64,000 nucleotides of DNA from Comamonadaceae bacterium UBA4962 (GTDB lineage Bacteria > Pseudomonadota > Gammaproteobacteria > Burkholderiales > Burkholderiaceae_C): positions 1-64,000 of the forward strand of contig DHAE01000003.1 in assembly GCA_002397315.1 (NCBI GenBank). The letters are read 5' to 3'. The stretch's first letter is position 1. The number at the start of each line of letters is the position of its first letter. The position numbers were made by a program, and so were the translations under genes. A model generated the notes under the pieces. The model was not told the origin of the DNA, searched no databases, and saw only the letters and a list, made by a program, of their open reading frames with translations. Shown in pieces: positions 25,754 through 34,494 of the stretch.

Positions 25754-27064
25754 TCAGCCCTGGCCCATCAGTTCGTCGAAGGAGATGGCCTTGTCGGTGA
25801 CCTTGGCCTTGTCCAGCACGAAGGCGGTGACGTTGTTCTCGACCACGACGGCCTCGACTTCGGCCAGGCGCTGGCGGTCGCCGAAGTACCAGCGGACCAC
25901 GTCCTCGGGCTTCTCGTAGCTGGCGGCCAGCTCGTCCACGTGGGCCTTGAGCTGCTCGGGCGTGGCGTGCAGTTCGTTGGCACGCACGAGTTCGGCCACC
26001 ACCAGGCCCAGGCGAACGCGGCGCTCGGCCTGGGGACGGAACACGTCCTCGGGGATCTCGGCCTTGTCGGCGTCCTTGATGCCGCGCTGCTTCAGGTCGG
26101 CGCGGGCGCCTTCGAGCAGGCGGGCGATTTCGGACTGCACGCTGGCGTTGGGCAGGTCCAGCTCGGCCTTGGAGACCAGGGCTTCCATCACGGCCTGCTT
26201 GTTGCGGGCCAGCAGGCGGAACTTGACTTCGCGCTCGAGGTTCTTCTTGATGTCGGCGCGCAGGCCGTCGACGGTGCCGTCGGCGATGCCCAGGGACTTG
26301 GCCAGCTGCTCGTTGACTTCGGGCAGGTGGGCGGCCTCGATCTTCTTCACGGTGACGAGGAAGTCGGCGGTCTTGCCGGCCACGTCCTTGCCGTGGTAGT
26401 CCTCGGGGAATGCCAGCGGGAAGGTCTTGCTCTCGCCGGCCTTCATGCCGCGCACGGCGTCTTCGAATTCCTTGAGCATCTGGCCTTCGCCGACCAGGAA
26501 CTGGAAGTCTTCGGCCTTGCCGCCGGAGAAGGTCTCGCCGTCGATCTTGCCTTCGAAGTCCACGGTCACGCGGTCGCCGTCTTCGGCGGCCGTGCCCTGG
26601 GCGCGCTGCGCGAACGTGCGGCGCTGCTTGCGCAGGATGTCGATGGTCTTGTCGATGGCGGCGTCGGTCACTTCGGCGGACAGCTTCTCGACTTCGGCGG
26701 TGGAGAGGTCGCCGATCTTCACTTCGGGGAACACTTCGAACACGGCGTCGAAGGTGATCTGGCCTTCGGGGGCGCCTTCCTTCTCGGTGATGCGGGGCTG
26801 GCCGGCGACGCGCAGGTTGGCTTCGTTGGCGGCCTGGGCGAAGGCTTCGCCGACCTTGTCGTTCAGCACTTCGTACTGCACGGAGTAGCCGTAGCGCTGG
26901 GCGACGACGTTCATCGGCACCTTGCCGGGGCGGAAGCCGTCCATCTTCACCGTGCGGGCCAGGCGCTTGAGGCGCGAGTCCACTTCCGTCTGGATGGTGG
27001 TCAGGGGCAGGCTCAGCGTGATCTTGCGCTCGAGCTTTTCAAGGGTTTCAACAGTAACGGCCAT
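25754..27064 (-). CDS. tig: Trigger factor
   Basis: Trigger factor is the ribosome-bound chaperone and prolyl isomerase for nascent chains. The 436-residue protein has the ribosome-binding signature GFRPGKVPMNVV (about residues 40-52), an FKBP-type PPIase middle domain (GDRVTVDFEGKIDGETFSGG) and a helical C-terminal chaperone domain. Length equals the E. coli protein within a few residues. The ATG is preceded by AGGAAGAG. It heads the conserved tig-clpP-clpX-lon order. Confidence 0.97.
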   Translation of the reverse strand: MAVTVETLEKLERKITLSLPLTTIQTEVDSRLKRLARTVKMDGFRPGKVPMNVVAQRYGYSVQYEVLNDKVGEAFAQAANEANLRVAGQPRITEKEGAPEGQITFDAVFEVFPEVKIGDLSTAEVEKLSAEVTDAAIDKTIDILRKQRRTFAQRAQGTAAEDGDRVTVDFEGKIDGETFSGGKAEDFQFLVGEGQMLKEFEDAVRGMKAGESKTFPLAFPEDYHGKDVAGKTADFLVTVKKIEAAHLPEVNEQLAKSLGIADGTVDGLRADIKKNLEREVKFRLLARNKQAVMEALVSKAELDLPNASVQSEIARLLEGARADLKQRGIKDADKAEIPEDVFRPQAERRVRLGLVVAELVRANELHATPEQLKAHVDELAASYEKPEDVVRWYFGDRQRLAEVEAVVVENNVTAFVLDKAKVTDKAISFDELMGQG

Positions 27065-27132
27065 GGCTCTTCCTCTATGTAATGGGACCGTGACAGCCGT
27101 CCCGTGCCGGGACTGCCTCACCGTGTTGTGCG

Positions 27133-27219
27133 TGGTGCGCGGGGGGGGACTCGAACCCCCACACCATTGCTGGCGTCAGGACCTAAACCTGGTGCGTCTA
27201 CCAATTTCGCCACCCGCGC
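27133..27219 (-). tRNA. leuW: tRNA-Leu(UAG)
   Basis: The minus strand forms an 87-nt class II tRNA: acceptor GCGCGGG paired with CCCGCGC, long variable arm, anticodon stem CCAGG/CCTGG with loop TTTAGGT (anticodon TAG), T loop GGTTCGAGTCC and encoded CCA. It lies 68 bases upstream of tig in the same direction, a placement found in many proteobacteria. Confidence 0.96.
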
Positions 27220-27264
27220 TTTTTCCACTTGGCTTTCACCCGCCGTCTCCAGCGGACCACCGAC

Positions 27265-27296
27265 AAAAAGCGGCGGACCGGGGAGGCCGCCGCTTT
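27265..27296 (-). terminator. Terminator of the RND efflux operon
   Basis: On the minus strand AAAGCGGCGG pairs with CCGCCGCTTT, with a 10-base loop, followed by TTTTTG. It lies about 50 bases beyond the permease stop and before tRNA-Leu(UAG). Confidence 0.8.
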
Positions 27297-27347
27297 CCTG
27301 AAATTGGTTAGCCCTCGATTTTACCCTGTCGGCGGGCGGTGTTCCTT

Positions 27348-30300
27348 TCAGGCCGCTGGCGCGGGGGGCGTTTCGGGCCGCCGCACGCGGAACCAGGCCG
27401 CGTACATGGCCGGCAGCGCCAGCAGCGTGAGCACCGTGGCGACGACGAGCCCGCCCATGATGGCGACGGCCATCGGGCCCCAGAACACGCTGCGCGACAG
27501 CGGGATCATCGCCAGGACGGCAGCCGCCGCGGTCAGCACGATGGGCCGCAGCCGGCGCACGGCCGACTCCACGATGGCGTCCCAGGCGGGCACGCCGCGC
27601 GCCCGGTCGCTCTCGATCTGGTCGATGAGGATCACCGAGTTGCGCTGGATCATCCCCATGAGCGCGATCACGCCCAGCAGCGCCACGAAGCCGAACGGCC
27701 GGCCGAGCAGCAGCAGCGCGCCCGCCACACCGGCGATGCCCAGCGGCCCGGTGAGGAACACCAGCACTGCCCGGCTGAAGCTGTGCAGTTGGAGCATGAG
27801 CAGCGTGAAGGTGATGAACAGCATGATGGGCACGCCCGCCGCGATCGAGGCCGAGCCCTTGGAGCTTTCCTCCACCGCGCCCGCCACCTCGATCCGGTAG
27901 CCCGTGTCGCCCGCGTCATGCCATCCGGACTCCAGCTGGCGCAGGCCGGGCAGCAGCGCTTCGGTGACGGTGGCGCCCTGCAGGCCCTCGACGACGTCGC
28001 CCTGCACGGTGATGGCGTATTCGCGGTTCTGCCGCCACATCACGCCGGGCTCCCACACGAAGACCGGCCGCGCGATCTGCGTGAGCGGTATCGCGCGCCC
28101 GGACGCCGTGGGCAGGTAGGCGTTGGCGATGTCGGTGATGGCCTGGCGCTCGTCCGGCGGCTGGCGGAAGACGATGTCGATCAGCCGGTCGCCCTCGCGG
28201 TACTGGCCCACGGTCGTGCCGGTGAACACGGTGCGCGCGGCCTGGGCGATGGACTGGCTGCTCACGCCGAGAGCGCGCGCCTTGTCCTGGTCGATCTCCA
28301 GGCGCATCGTCTTGACGGACTCGTTCCAGTTGTCGTTCACGCCCTGCATCTGCGGATGCTCGCGCAGGATGGTGCGGACTTCGTCGGCATGCTGGCGCAG
28401 CCGCGCCGGATCGTTGCCGATCACGCGGAACTGCACCGGGTAGGCCACGGGCGGGCCGTTGGGCAGCAGCTTGACGCGGGCGCGCACTTCGGGGAATTCC
28501 TGCGCGAGCAGGGCGGGCAGCGAATGGCGCAGTTCTTCGCGCCGGGACAGGTCCTGCGGCAGCAGGATGATCTGCGAGACGTTGCTCTGCGGGAAGACCT
28601 GGTCGAGCGGCAGGTAGAAGCGCGGCACGCCCGAGCCGATCCAGGTGCTCACCGAGGTCACGCCGGGCTCGGCGAGCAGGCGCTTTTCCATGCGCTTGAG
28701 CAGTTCCTCGTTGGCGGCGAAGGAGGTGCCTTCGGGGAACCAGGCATCCACCAGGATCTCCGGCCGGCTCGAATCGGGGAAGAACTGCTGCTGCACGCGC
28801 CCCATGCCCACGATGCCGAGCACGAAGAGCAGCACCGTGACGCCGATGGTGATCCAGCGGTGCTCCACGCAGGCGTCCACGGCGCGGCGGAAGGCGTTGT
28901 AGAAGCGGCTGTCGAAGACCTCGTGCGGGCCCTGTGCGGCGGCGGCGCCTGCTGCGGCGCCTTCCGCGGGCGGGTGCGCTTCCGCCTTCGGATGCGCGGG
29001 CGCCTTGAGGATCAGCGTGCCCAGGTAGGGCACGAAATACACCGATACCAGCCACGAGAGCACCAGCGCGATCACGGTGACCGCGAAGATCGCGAAGGTG
29101 TATTCGCCGGTGACGGATTTGGCCAGGCCGATCGGCAGGAAGCCGGCGGCGGTGATCAGCGTGCCGGTGAGCATCGGCATGGCCGTGATCTCGTAGGCGA
29201 AGGTGGCGGCGCGGACCTTGTCGTAGCCTTCCTCCATCTTCCGCACCATCATCTCGACCGCGATGATCGCGTCGTCCACCAGCAGGCCGAGCGCGATGAT
29301 GAGCGAGCCGAGCGAGATCTTGTGCAGGCCGATCTTCCAGTACCACATGGCCAGGAAGGTGACGGCCAGCACCAGCGGGATCGTGATGCCCACCACGAGG
29401 CCGGGGCGCACGTCCAGCGTCCAGCGCCGCCAGAACGGGTGGTGGCCGGGGCGCTGGTGCAGCCCCAGGCTCAGGAAGCTCACGGCCAGCACGATCACCA
29501 CGGCCTCGATGAGCACCTTGACGAATTCGTTCACGGAGGAGGACACGGCGCGCGGCTGGTCCTGCACGTTCACGAGGCGCACGCCCGCGGGCAGGGTCTG
29601 CTCGATGCGGCGGGCGGCGGCGTGCAGCGATTCGCCGAGCCGGATGATGTCGCCGCCCTTGGCCATGGAGACGCCCAGCGCGACCACTTCCCGGCCCTGG
29701 TGGCGCACCTTGATGCTGGGCGGATCGACGTAGCCGCGCCGCACCTCGGCGATGTCGCCCAGGCGCAATTGCGCGCCCGAGGCGCCCCGGATCGGCATGG
29801 CGCGCAGGTCTTCGACGGCGCCGAACTGGCCCGCCACGCGGATCTGCACCTGGTCCTGCGGTGTCTGGATGGTGCCGGCGCTCTCGACCGCATTCTGCTG
29901 CCCGAGCTGGGACAGCACCTGGTTCATGTCCAGGCCGAGCTGCGCAAGCCGCTTCTGCGAGATCTCGATGTAGATCTTCTCGTCCTGGATGCCGAACTGC
30001 TCGACCTTGGCCACGTCCTTCACGCGCAGCAGCTGCTGGCGCACGTCGTCCGCGAAGTTCCGGACTTCGGCCGGGGTGAAGCCGTCCGCTTCCAACGCAT
30101 AGATCACGCCGTAGACGTCGCCGAATTCGTCGTTGAAGAACGGGCCCTGCACGCCCTGGGGCAGGGTGGCGCGCATGTCGCCGATCTTCTTGCGCACCGT
30201 GTACCAGACATTGGGCACCTCGCCGGGCGGCGATGAATCCTTGAGCTCGAAGATGATCTGCGACTCGCCCGGCTTGGAGTAGCTGCGCATGCGGTCTGCG

Positions 30301-30563
30301 TACGGCACCTCCTGCAGGGTGCGTTCGAGCTTGTCGGTGACCTGTTCCGCCACCTGCTGCGCGGTGGCGCCGGGCCAGTAGGTGCGCACCACCATGGCGC
30401 GGAAGGTGAAGGGCGGGTCCTCGTCCTGGCCGAGCTGGAAGTAGGCGCCCACGCCCAGCAGCATGAGCACCACCATGAGGTAGCGCGTGAGGGCGGGGTG
30501 GTCCAGCGCCCATTTGGACAGGTTGAATCCGCCGGTGGGCGGCTGCGGCGTCGCGTTTTCCAT
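27348..30563 (-). CDS. RND-family efflux permease (AcrB/HAE1-like)
   Basis: The 1071-residue protein is a proton-driven inner-membrane pump of the resistance-nodulation-division superfamily. It has a transmembrane start (YLMVVLMLLGVGAYFQLGQ), a large periplasmic loop, the central helices (LIIALGLLVDDAIIAVEMMV, motif A with paired Asp residues), a second periplasmic loop and a C-terminal helix bundle (FVALLGVIALMGMIQRNSVI). Membrane topology and length fit the AcrB class; the DEDPPFTFRAMVVRTYWPGA start resembles a subclass distinct from classical AcrB. The adaptor gene precedes it by 7 bases; no outer-membrane channel gene is adjacent. Substrates are unknown. Confidence 0.92.
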   Translation of the reverse strand: MENATPQPPTGGFNLSKWALDHPALTRYLMVVLMLLGVGAYFQLGQDEDPPFTFRAMVVRTYWPGATAQQVAEQVTDKLERTLQEVPYADRMRSYSKPGESQIIFELKDSSPPGEVPNVWYTVRKKIGDMRATLPQGVQGPFFNDEFGDVYGVIYALEADGFTPAEVRNFADDVRQQLLRVKDVAKVEQFGIQDEKIYIEISQKRLAQLGLDMNQVLSQLGQQNAVESAGTIQTPQDQVQIRVAGQFGAVEDLRAMPIRGASGAQLRLGDIAEVRRGYVDPPSIKVRHQGREVVALGVSMAKGGDIIRLGESLHAAARRIEQTLPAGVRLVNVQDQPRAVSSSVNEFVKVLIEAVVIVLAVSFLSLGLHQRPGHHPFWRRWTLDVRPGLVVGITIPLVLAVTFLAMWYWKIGLHKISLGSLIIALGLLVDDAIIAVEMMVRKMEEGYDKVRAATFAYEITAMPMLTGTLITAAGFLPIGLAKSVTGEYTFAIFAVTVIALVLSWLVSVYFVPYLGTLILKAPAHPKAEAHPPAEGAAAGAAAAQGPHEVFDSRFYNAFRRAVDACVEHRWITIGVTVLLFVLGIVGMGRVQQQFFPDSSRPEILVDAWFPEGTSFAANEELLKRMEKRLLAEPGVTSVSTWIGSGVPRFYLPLDQVFPQSNVSQIILLPQDLSRREELRHSLPALLAQEFPEVRARVKLLPNGPPVAYPVQFRVIGNDPARLRQHADEVRTILREHPQMQGVNDNWNESVKTMRLEIDQDKARALGVSSQSIAQAARTVFTGTTVGQYREGDRLIDIVFRQPPDERQAITDIANAYLPTASGRAIPLTQIARPVFVWEPGVMWRQNREYAITVQGDVVEGLQGATVTEALLPGLRQLESGWHDAGDTGYRIEVAGAVEESSKGSASIAAGVPIMLFITFTLLMLQLHSFSRAVLVFLTGPLGIAGVAGALLLLGRPFGFVALLGVIALMGMIQRNSVILIDQIESDRARGVPAWDAIVESAVRRLRPIVLTAAAAVLAMIPLSRSVFWGPMAVAIMGGLVVATVLTLLALPAMYAAWFRVRRPETPPAPAA

Positions 30564-30570
30564 GGGGGCC

Positions 30571-31821
30571 TCAGCGTGCGGCGGCGGAGGCCGCGGGGGC
30601 GGTGCCGGATGCGGCCGGAGCCGGTGCGGATGCGGACGTGGCGGCTGGAGCCTCGCCGCCACGGGACGCGCGCGGCTGGTAGACCAGCACCTTCTGCCCC
30701 GGAGAGAGCACATGCACGCCGGCAGCCACCACCTGCATGCCCGGCGCGAGGCCGCTGCCCACGACCACGTCGTTGCCGTCCGCGCTCGCGATCTGCACGG
30801 CCTGCGAGCGCACCGTGCCGCTCGCGGGCTCGTACACCCAGACCGCGGTCTGCGAGCCCTCCTGGCGCAGCGCGCTCGTCGGCAGCTTGATGGCCTGCGG
30901 CCCTGCCTGCGCGGACCCGTCGGGCGTCACGTAGGCGGTGGCGCCCAGCGGCGGGGGCGTGTCGGATTCGATGGCGACCTTGGCCAGGAACGTGCGCGTG
31001 ACCGGATCGGCGCTCGCGGCCACTTCGCGCACCCGGCCCGGCAGTGCGCCTCCGCCCGACCACGTGCGCACGGTCACGGCCTGTCCGGGGCGCACGCGGG
31101 CGAGCCGGTCTTCGGGCACCGAGAACACCAAGTCGCGCGGCCCGTCCTGGGCGATCCGCACGACCGGCGTGCCGGCCGCGACCACCTGGCCGGGCTCGGC
31201 GTCGATGCCGGTGACCACGCCGGCGGCATCGGCCACGAGTCGCGTGTACTGCGTCTGGTTGCTCTGCGAGGCCGCCTGGGCCCGGGCCTGTTCGAGCGAG
31301 GCCTCGGCGGCTTTCAGGGTGGCCGAGCGACGGTCGAGCTCGGCGCCGCTGATGAAGTTCTGCGCCTTGAGCGCGGAAAAGCGCTGGTAATCCGCCGCCG
31401 CCAGATCCCGCTGGGTCTGCGCCGCGGCCACCTGGGCGCGTGCCGCGTCCGCGGACAGCTGGTAATCGCGCGGATCGATCTGCGCCAGCACCTGGCCGGC
31501 CTGTACGCGCTGTCCGAGCTCCGCCTGCCGCTGGACGATCTTGCCCGCCACCCGGAAGCCCAGGCGCGATTCGATGCGGGCGCGCACTTCGCCGGCATAT
31601 TCCGCACGCGTGTGGAGCGACGACGTGCCGACGGTGAGCAGCTTGACCGAGCGCACGGGTTCCGGCGGCGGCTCCTTGCGGGAGCAGGCGCCGAGCGCCA
31701 GCGTTGCCGCGACCGACGCGATCACGGCCCACTGCCGGCCGGGCCGCCACGAAAAAGCCCCGCATGGGGGCTGGAGGGGGCGAAGGCGCCTGGAGGTCCG
31801 GGGCTGCGCGGAGAGCGGCAT
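30571..31821 (-). CDS. RND efflux periplasmic adaptor (membrane fusion) lipoprotein
   Basis: The 416-residue adaptor would link the permease to an outer-membrane channel. It has a lipobox LALGAC with Cys46, followed by the MFP pattern: VRSVKLLTVG, EVRARIESRLGFRVAGKIVQ (lipoyl-like half), a coiled-coil hairpin with repeated Ala/Gln (about residues 115-185), and AEPGQVVAAGTPVVRIAQDG for the second lipoyl half. The C-terminal tail is Ala/Pro-rich. The 45 residues before the lipobox are long for a signal peptide, so the true start may lie further in. A palindromic operator lies 28 bases upstream of the start. Confidence 0.88.
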   Translation of the reverse strand: MPLSAQPRTSRRLRPLQPPCGAFSWRPGRQWAVIASVAATLALGACSRKEPPPEPVRSVKLLTVGTSSLHTRAEYAGEVRARIESRLGFRVAGKIVQRQAELGQRVQAGQVLAQIDPRDYQLSADAARAQVAAAQTQRDLAAADYQRFSALKAQNFISGAELDRRSATLKAAEASLEQARAQAASQSNQTQYTRLVADAAGVVTGIDAEPGQVVAAGTPVVRIAQDGPRDLVFSVPEDRLARVRPGQAVTVRTWSGGGALPGRVREVAASADPVTRTFLAKVAIESDTPPPLGATAYVTPDGSAQAGPQAIKLPTSALRQEGSQTAVWVYEPASGTVRSQAVQIASADGNDVVVGSGLAPGMQVVAAGVHVLSPGQKVLVYQPRASRGGEAPAATSASAPAPAASGTAPAASAAAR

Positions 31822-31848
31822 GGTGGTTCCCGAGTGAATCGGTTAATG

Positions 31849-31862
31849 ACTGACTGGTTAGT
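31849..31862. promoter_or_regulatory. TetR-type operator between the RND operon and hpnC
   Basis: ACTGACTGGTTAGT is an imperfect palindrome (10 of 14 positions symmetric) of the form ACTnAC-NN-GTnAGT, the pattern bound by many TetR-family repressors of RND pumps. It sits in the short gap between the divergent adaptor and hpnC genes, where promoters must lie. No tetR gene is adjacent or anywhere in the window. Confidence 0.5.
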
Positions 31863-31869
31863 AATCTAG

Positions 31870-32910
31870 GTGAAAGCCTCGGCAGCGTCAAGCGACAATC
31901 GCCGGGTGACCACCCCACATTCCCCGCGCCGCGATGCAGACATTCCCGAGGTGGCTGCGCCTGAACCGCCTGCAGCGCCCCACCTGCCCGCCACCCCGCC
32001 TGCCACGCAGGCACCGCGAGGCTTCCAGCCGCAGGCTTGTTCTTCGCGTCCTCCGGAAGGAACTGCGGAATGGCGCGCGCAGCCCGTCACGCATTACGAG
32101 AATTTTCCGGTGGCGTCCTGGCTGTGCCCACCGGCACTGCGCGAGCCGATCGCCGCGATCTACGGCTTTGCCCGGACGGCCGACGACATCGCGGACGAGG
32201 GCGATGACACGCCTGCGGAGCGGCTGGAGGTGCTGGCGGCATACACCGCGGAACTGCACCGCATCGCCGCCGGCCACGCCCCCGGAGCGCGGTGGGCGGC
32301 GGTGTTCGGCCCGCTCCAGAGGGCGATCCGTGCCCACGCGCTTCCCGTCCCGCTGCTGGCGGACCTGCTGAGCGCGTTCACCCAGGACATCGTGCGGACG
32401 TCGGCCGGCCTCACCTATGCGGACCGGGACGAACTGCTCGACTACTGCCGGCGGTCCGCCAACCCGGTGGGGCGATTGCTGCTGCACCTCTACGGCATCG
32501 GCGATGCCCGGGCGCTGGCCCGCAGCGACGCGATCTGCACCGCGCTGCAGCTCATCAATTTCTGGCAGGACTTCAGCGTGGACCTTCCCCGGGAGCGGCA
32601 TTACCTCACCGATGCCGATCTGGCGCGTTTCGGCGTCGACCGGGCGCTGCTGCAGCAGCAGCCGCTCGATCCGCGGGCCCGTGCCCTGGTGGCCGACAAC
32701 GCGGCGTGGGCGCGGGCGCTGATGGAGGAGGGCGCCCCGCTCGTGCACCAGTTGCCCGGCCGCATCGGTTGGGAGTTGCGCCTCGTGGTGCAGGGCGGGC
32801 TGCGCATTCTCGACAAGGTCGAAGCCTTGCGCGGCGACAGCCTCGTGCGCCGGCCGGTGCTGGGGGGCTTCGACTGGCTGCGGATGGTGGCCCGGGCCGT
32901 GGCGATGTGA
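31870..32910 (+). CDS. hpnC: Hydroxysqualene synthase HpnC
   Basis: HpnC converts presqualene diphosphate to hydroxysqualene. The catalytic domain (about residues 70-345) has GFARTADDIADEGDD and LINFWQDFSVDLPRERHYL, the two Asp-rich motifs, and the family context THYENFPVASWLCP at its start. About 70 Pro/Ala-rich residues precede it. GTG 31870 and GTG 31906 are both possible starts; the second removes 12 residues. It is divergent from the RND operon and separated by 12 kb from hpnD and hpnE, its pathway partners, so the genes must be co-ordinated in trans. Confidence 0.87.
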   Translation: MKASAASSDNRRVTTPHSPRRDADIPEVAAPEPPAAPHLPATPPATQAPRGFQPQACSSRPPEGTAEWRAQPVTHYENFPVASWLCPPALREPIAAIYGFARTADDIADEGDDTPAERLEVLAAYTAELHRIAAGHAPGARWAAVFGPLQRAIRAHALPVPLLADLLSAFTQDIVRTSAGLTYADRDELLDYCRRSANPVGRLLLHLYGIGDARALARSDAICTALQLINFWQDFSVDLPRERHYLTDADLARFGVDRALLQQQPLDPRARALVADNAAWARALMEEGAPLVHQLPGRIGWELRLVVQGGLRILDKVEALRGDSLVRRPVLGGFDWLRMVARAVAM

Positions 32911-32998
32911 CCCGACGGACGCGGCGCCGTCGGGCGAAGGCTGCGCTGCCTCCCCTGCCTGCCAGCGCGCCCCGCAGCCATGGCGCGGCGATGGCCGC

Positions 32999-33667
32999 TC
33001 AGGGGCGTGATGCGTCTGCTGCGGTGTAGGCCCCGGACTTGTTCCGGGGCGGTTGCACGACGAGGGTGCTGTATCCCCGGTAGGTGCCGGTTTTCGATTC
33101 GTCCGACACCCAGACGATCCACTCCGGCTTCCGGCCTTTGCCCGGGTCGACGGTGGCCACCACTTCCAGCCGGAAGCGCTGGTCCGGCGTCTCGACCGCG
33201 ATGGCGGTGCCTTCGGCATGCGAGGCCCCGGGAAGCACCGTCTTGACCGTATGGCGCTTCGCATCGGCGCGGTTGCGCAGCGATGACGGGAACGTCCGCA
33301 GATCGAGCCTGTCGTGGAGCGTTCTGGCCTGGCGCACGGCGACCCCGGCCTTCTCCGCGGCGAAAGGCTTGCCGGCCACCAGATGCAGGGCGTCGCACAG
33401 CAGGTATTCGCTGCGGATTTCGAAGTTGCGTTCCGACTCGACGGGGCGGCTCTTCGGCAGCAGCTCCGCGTACTCGCGGCAGTTGCGGGCCGACTCGCCG
33501 TTGTCGAATGCGAGCGGCGTGCGCGCGGCCTGAAGGGCCGCCTCGGGATTCTGCAGCGCGGCCAGCAGTTCGGGGTTGGCGACGCGCACGGTGGGGGCGG
33601 GGCCCCCGGCAGCCTGCAGGGTGCCGACAGCCAGCGCCGTGGCCGCCAGGGCGATCCATCGTTTCAT
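32999..33667 (-). CDS. Secreted protein overlapping the muramidase gene; candidate immunity protein
   Basis: The 222-residue product has a short Sec signal peptide (MKRWIALAATALAVGTLQAA). The mature protein carries two cysteines (in ARNCREYAEL and YLLCDALHL) that could form a disulfide. The C-terminal half (PDQRFRLEVVATVDPGKGRK, YRGYSTLVVQPP) is predicted mainly beta. I do not recognise a family. Its start overlaps the muramidase stop by four bases (ATGA at 33664-33667), which strongly suggests translational coupling. Periplasmic location, small size and coupling to a peptidoglycan hydrolase beside hcp are the usual traits of a T6SS immunity protein, but binding to the muramidase is inferred. 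Confidence 0.6.
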   Translation of the reverse strand: MKRWIALAATALAVGTLQAAGGPAPTVRVANPELLAALQNPEAALQAARTPLAFDNGESARNCREYAELLPKSRPVESERNFEIRSEYLLCDALHLVAGKPFAAEKAGVAVRQARTLHDRLDLRTFPSSLRNRADAKRHTVKTVLPGASHAEGTAIAVETPDQRFRLEVVATVDPGKGRKPEWIVWVSDESKTGTYRGYSTLVVQPPRNKSGAYTAADASRP

Positions 33668-34215
33668 TTGATTTTCTCCAGCAGTGCGGCTTCCTTGCCG
33701 CGCCGGGTAGGGTACACATCCCCGAAATTCTTGAGCAGCTTCACGGCCTCGGTCCAGTCCTGCGCTGTGACGGCCTTCCAGAACTTGGGCGTGGCCGAGT
33801 CCAGGTTGATGCCGTACTGGAACGACACCGAGGCGATGACGGTCTGCGCCTCGGCCGGCAGATCGATGAAGCTTTTCTTGGAGGCCGAGTCGTATTTCAG
33901 CTTCACGCTGGCGATGTGGCTTGCCTTGACGGCCTTGTCGATCGATTCGGCCTCGGCCGCGGTGATGGAAAGCGGCGTCTGTTCGATCAGCTTCTTGGCG
34001 TCGGCGCCTTTGGACGTCAGGTAGGGCTTGAGCTTGGCGATCAAAGTGCTGGCGAGGCCGAGGTTCTTCAGGTCGTTCTCGGACCTCTGGCCGAGATCGA
34101 ACCCGGTCGCGATCGTCACGCCGCTCTTGCTGACTTTCTCCGCCGGTACGTAGCCGGTCGTCTGCGATCCGCCTTCCAGGGCGCTCAGGAAGGCGTAGTC
34201 GATTTGTTCTGGCAT
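33664..34215 (-). CDS. Pesticin/T4-lysozyme-like muramidase, candidate T6SS effector
   Basis: The 183-residue protein lacks a signal peptide. Near the N terminus it shows a putative catalytic Glu (Glu14 in FLSALEGG) and the segment SGVTIATGFDLGQRS (residues about 31-45), the Thr/Asp pattern of pesticin C-terminal and related glycoside hydrolases. The rest (LSITAAEAESIDKAV, IDLPAEAQTVIASVSFQYG, FWKAVTAQDWTEAVKLL) follows the lysozyme-like helical fold. Such enzymes cut the MurNAc-GlcNAc bond. Placement just behind hcp, and overlap with a secreted partner, suggest export by the T6SS to a rival's periplasm. The start MPEQIDYAF at 34215 is preferred to an upstream in-frame ATG because homology begins there. 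No phage genes surround it. Confidence 0.68.
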   Translation of the reverse strand: MPEQIDYAFLSALEGGSQTTGYVPAEKVSKSGVTIATGFDLGQRSENDLKNLGLASTLIAKLKPYLTSKGADAKKLIEQTPLSITAAEAESIDKAVKASHIASVKLKYDSASKKSFIDLPAEAQTVIASVSFQYGINLDSATPKFWKAVTAQDWTEAVKLLKNFGDVYPTRRGKEAALLEKIK

Positions 34216-34417
34216 GGAAGGGCCTCTGTGGAGGGTAATCAACCGCCGCGTATTCACGGGAAGCGCGCGATTTGCCGCGCGTGTGCCATCGGCCGGTACG
34301 CCAGGGCGCCGGGAGATAACTTTGCGAATAACGGGGGATGGGCGAATATGCCGAACGCTGGCCTGGCCCGACTATCGTCGCCGTCCCCAATGGCGGCAGG
34401 TGGTTTCAGTGGGAATG

Positions 34418-34443
34418 CATGCAATTTATTTATGCATTGCATG
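34418..34443. promoter_or_regulatory. AT-rich inverted repeat upstream of the muramidase gene
   Basis: CATGCAAT and ATTGCATG form a perfect 8-bp inverted repeat with a 10-base AT-rich spacer, directly next to the hcp terminator. It is about 200 bases upstream of the muramidase start. The AT-rich stretch offers -10-like sequence on the minus strand. It could be an operator/promoter that separates effector transcription from hcp. Confidence 0.35.
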
Positions 34444-34480
34444 AAAAAAGCCGGAGCCTTTGCGAAGGTTCCGGCTTTTT
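34444..34480 (-). terminator. Terminator after hcp
   Basis: AAAAAGCCGGA and TCCGGCTTTTT form a long stem continued by a smaller inner pairing (CCTT / AAGG), with U-tracts both ways. It lies 14 bases past the hcp stop, so hcp can be made in excess of the effector genes that follow. Confidence 0.85.
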
Positions 34481-34494
34481 GCGAGGCGAAAGAA

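Noticed and set aside
33664..34215. The muramidase gene considered as a prophage endolysin
   Set aside because: No holin, spanin, tail or integrase genes are nearby; hcp and a signal-peptide partner with overlapping start are a better fit for T6SS.
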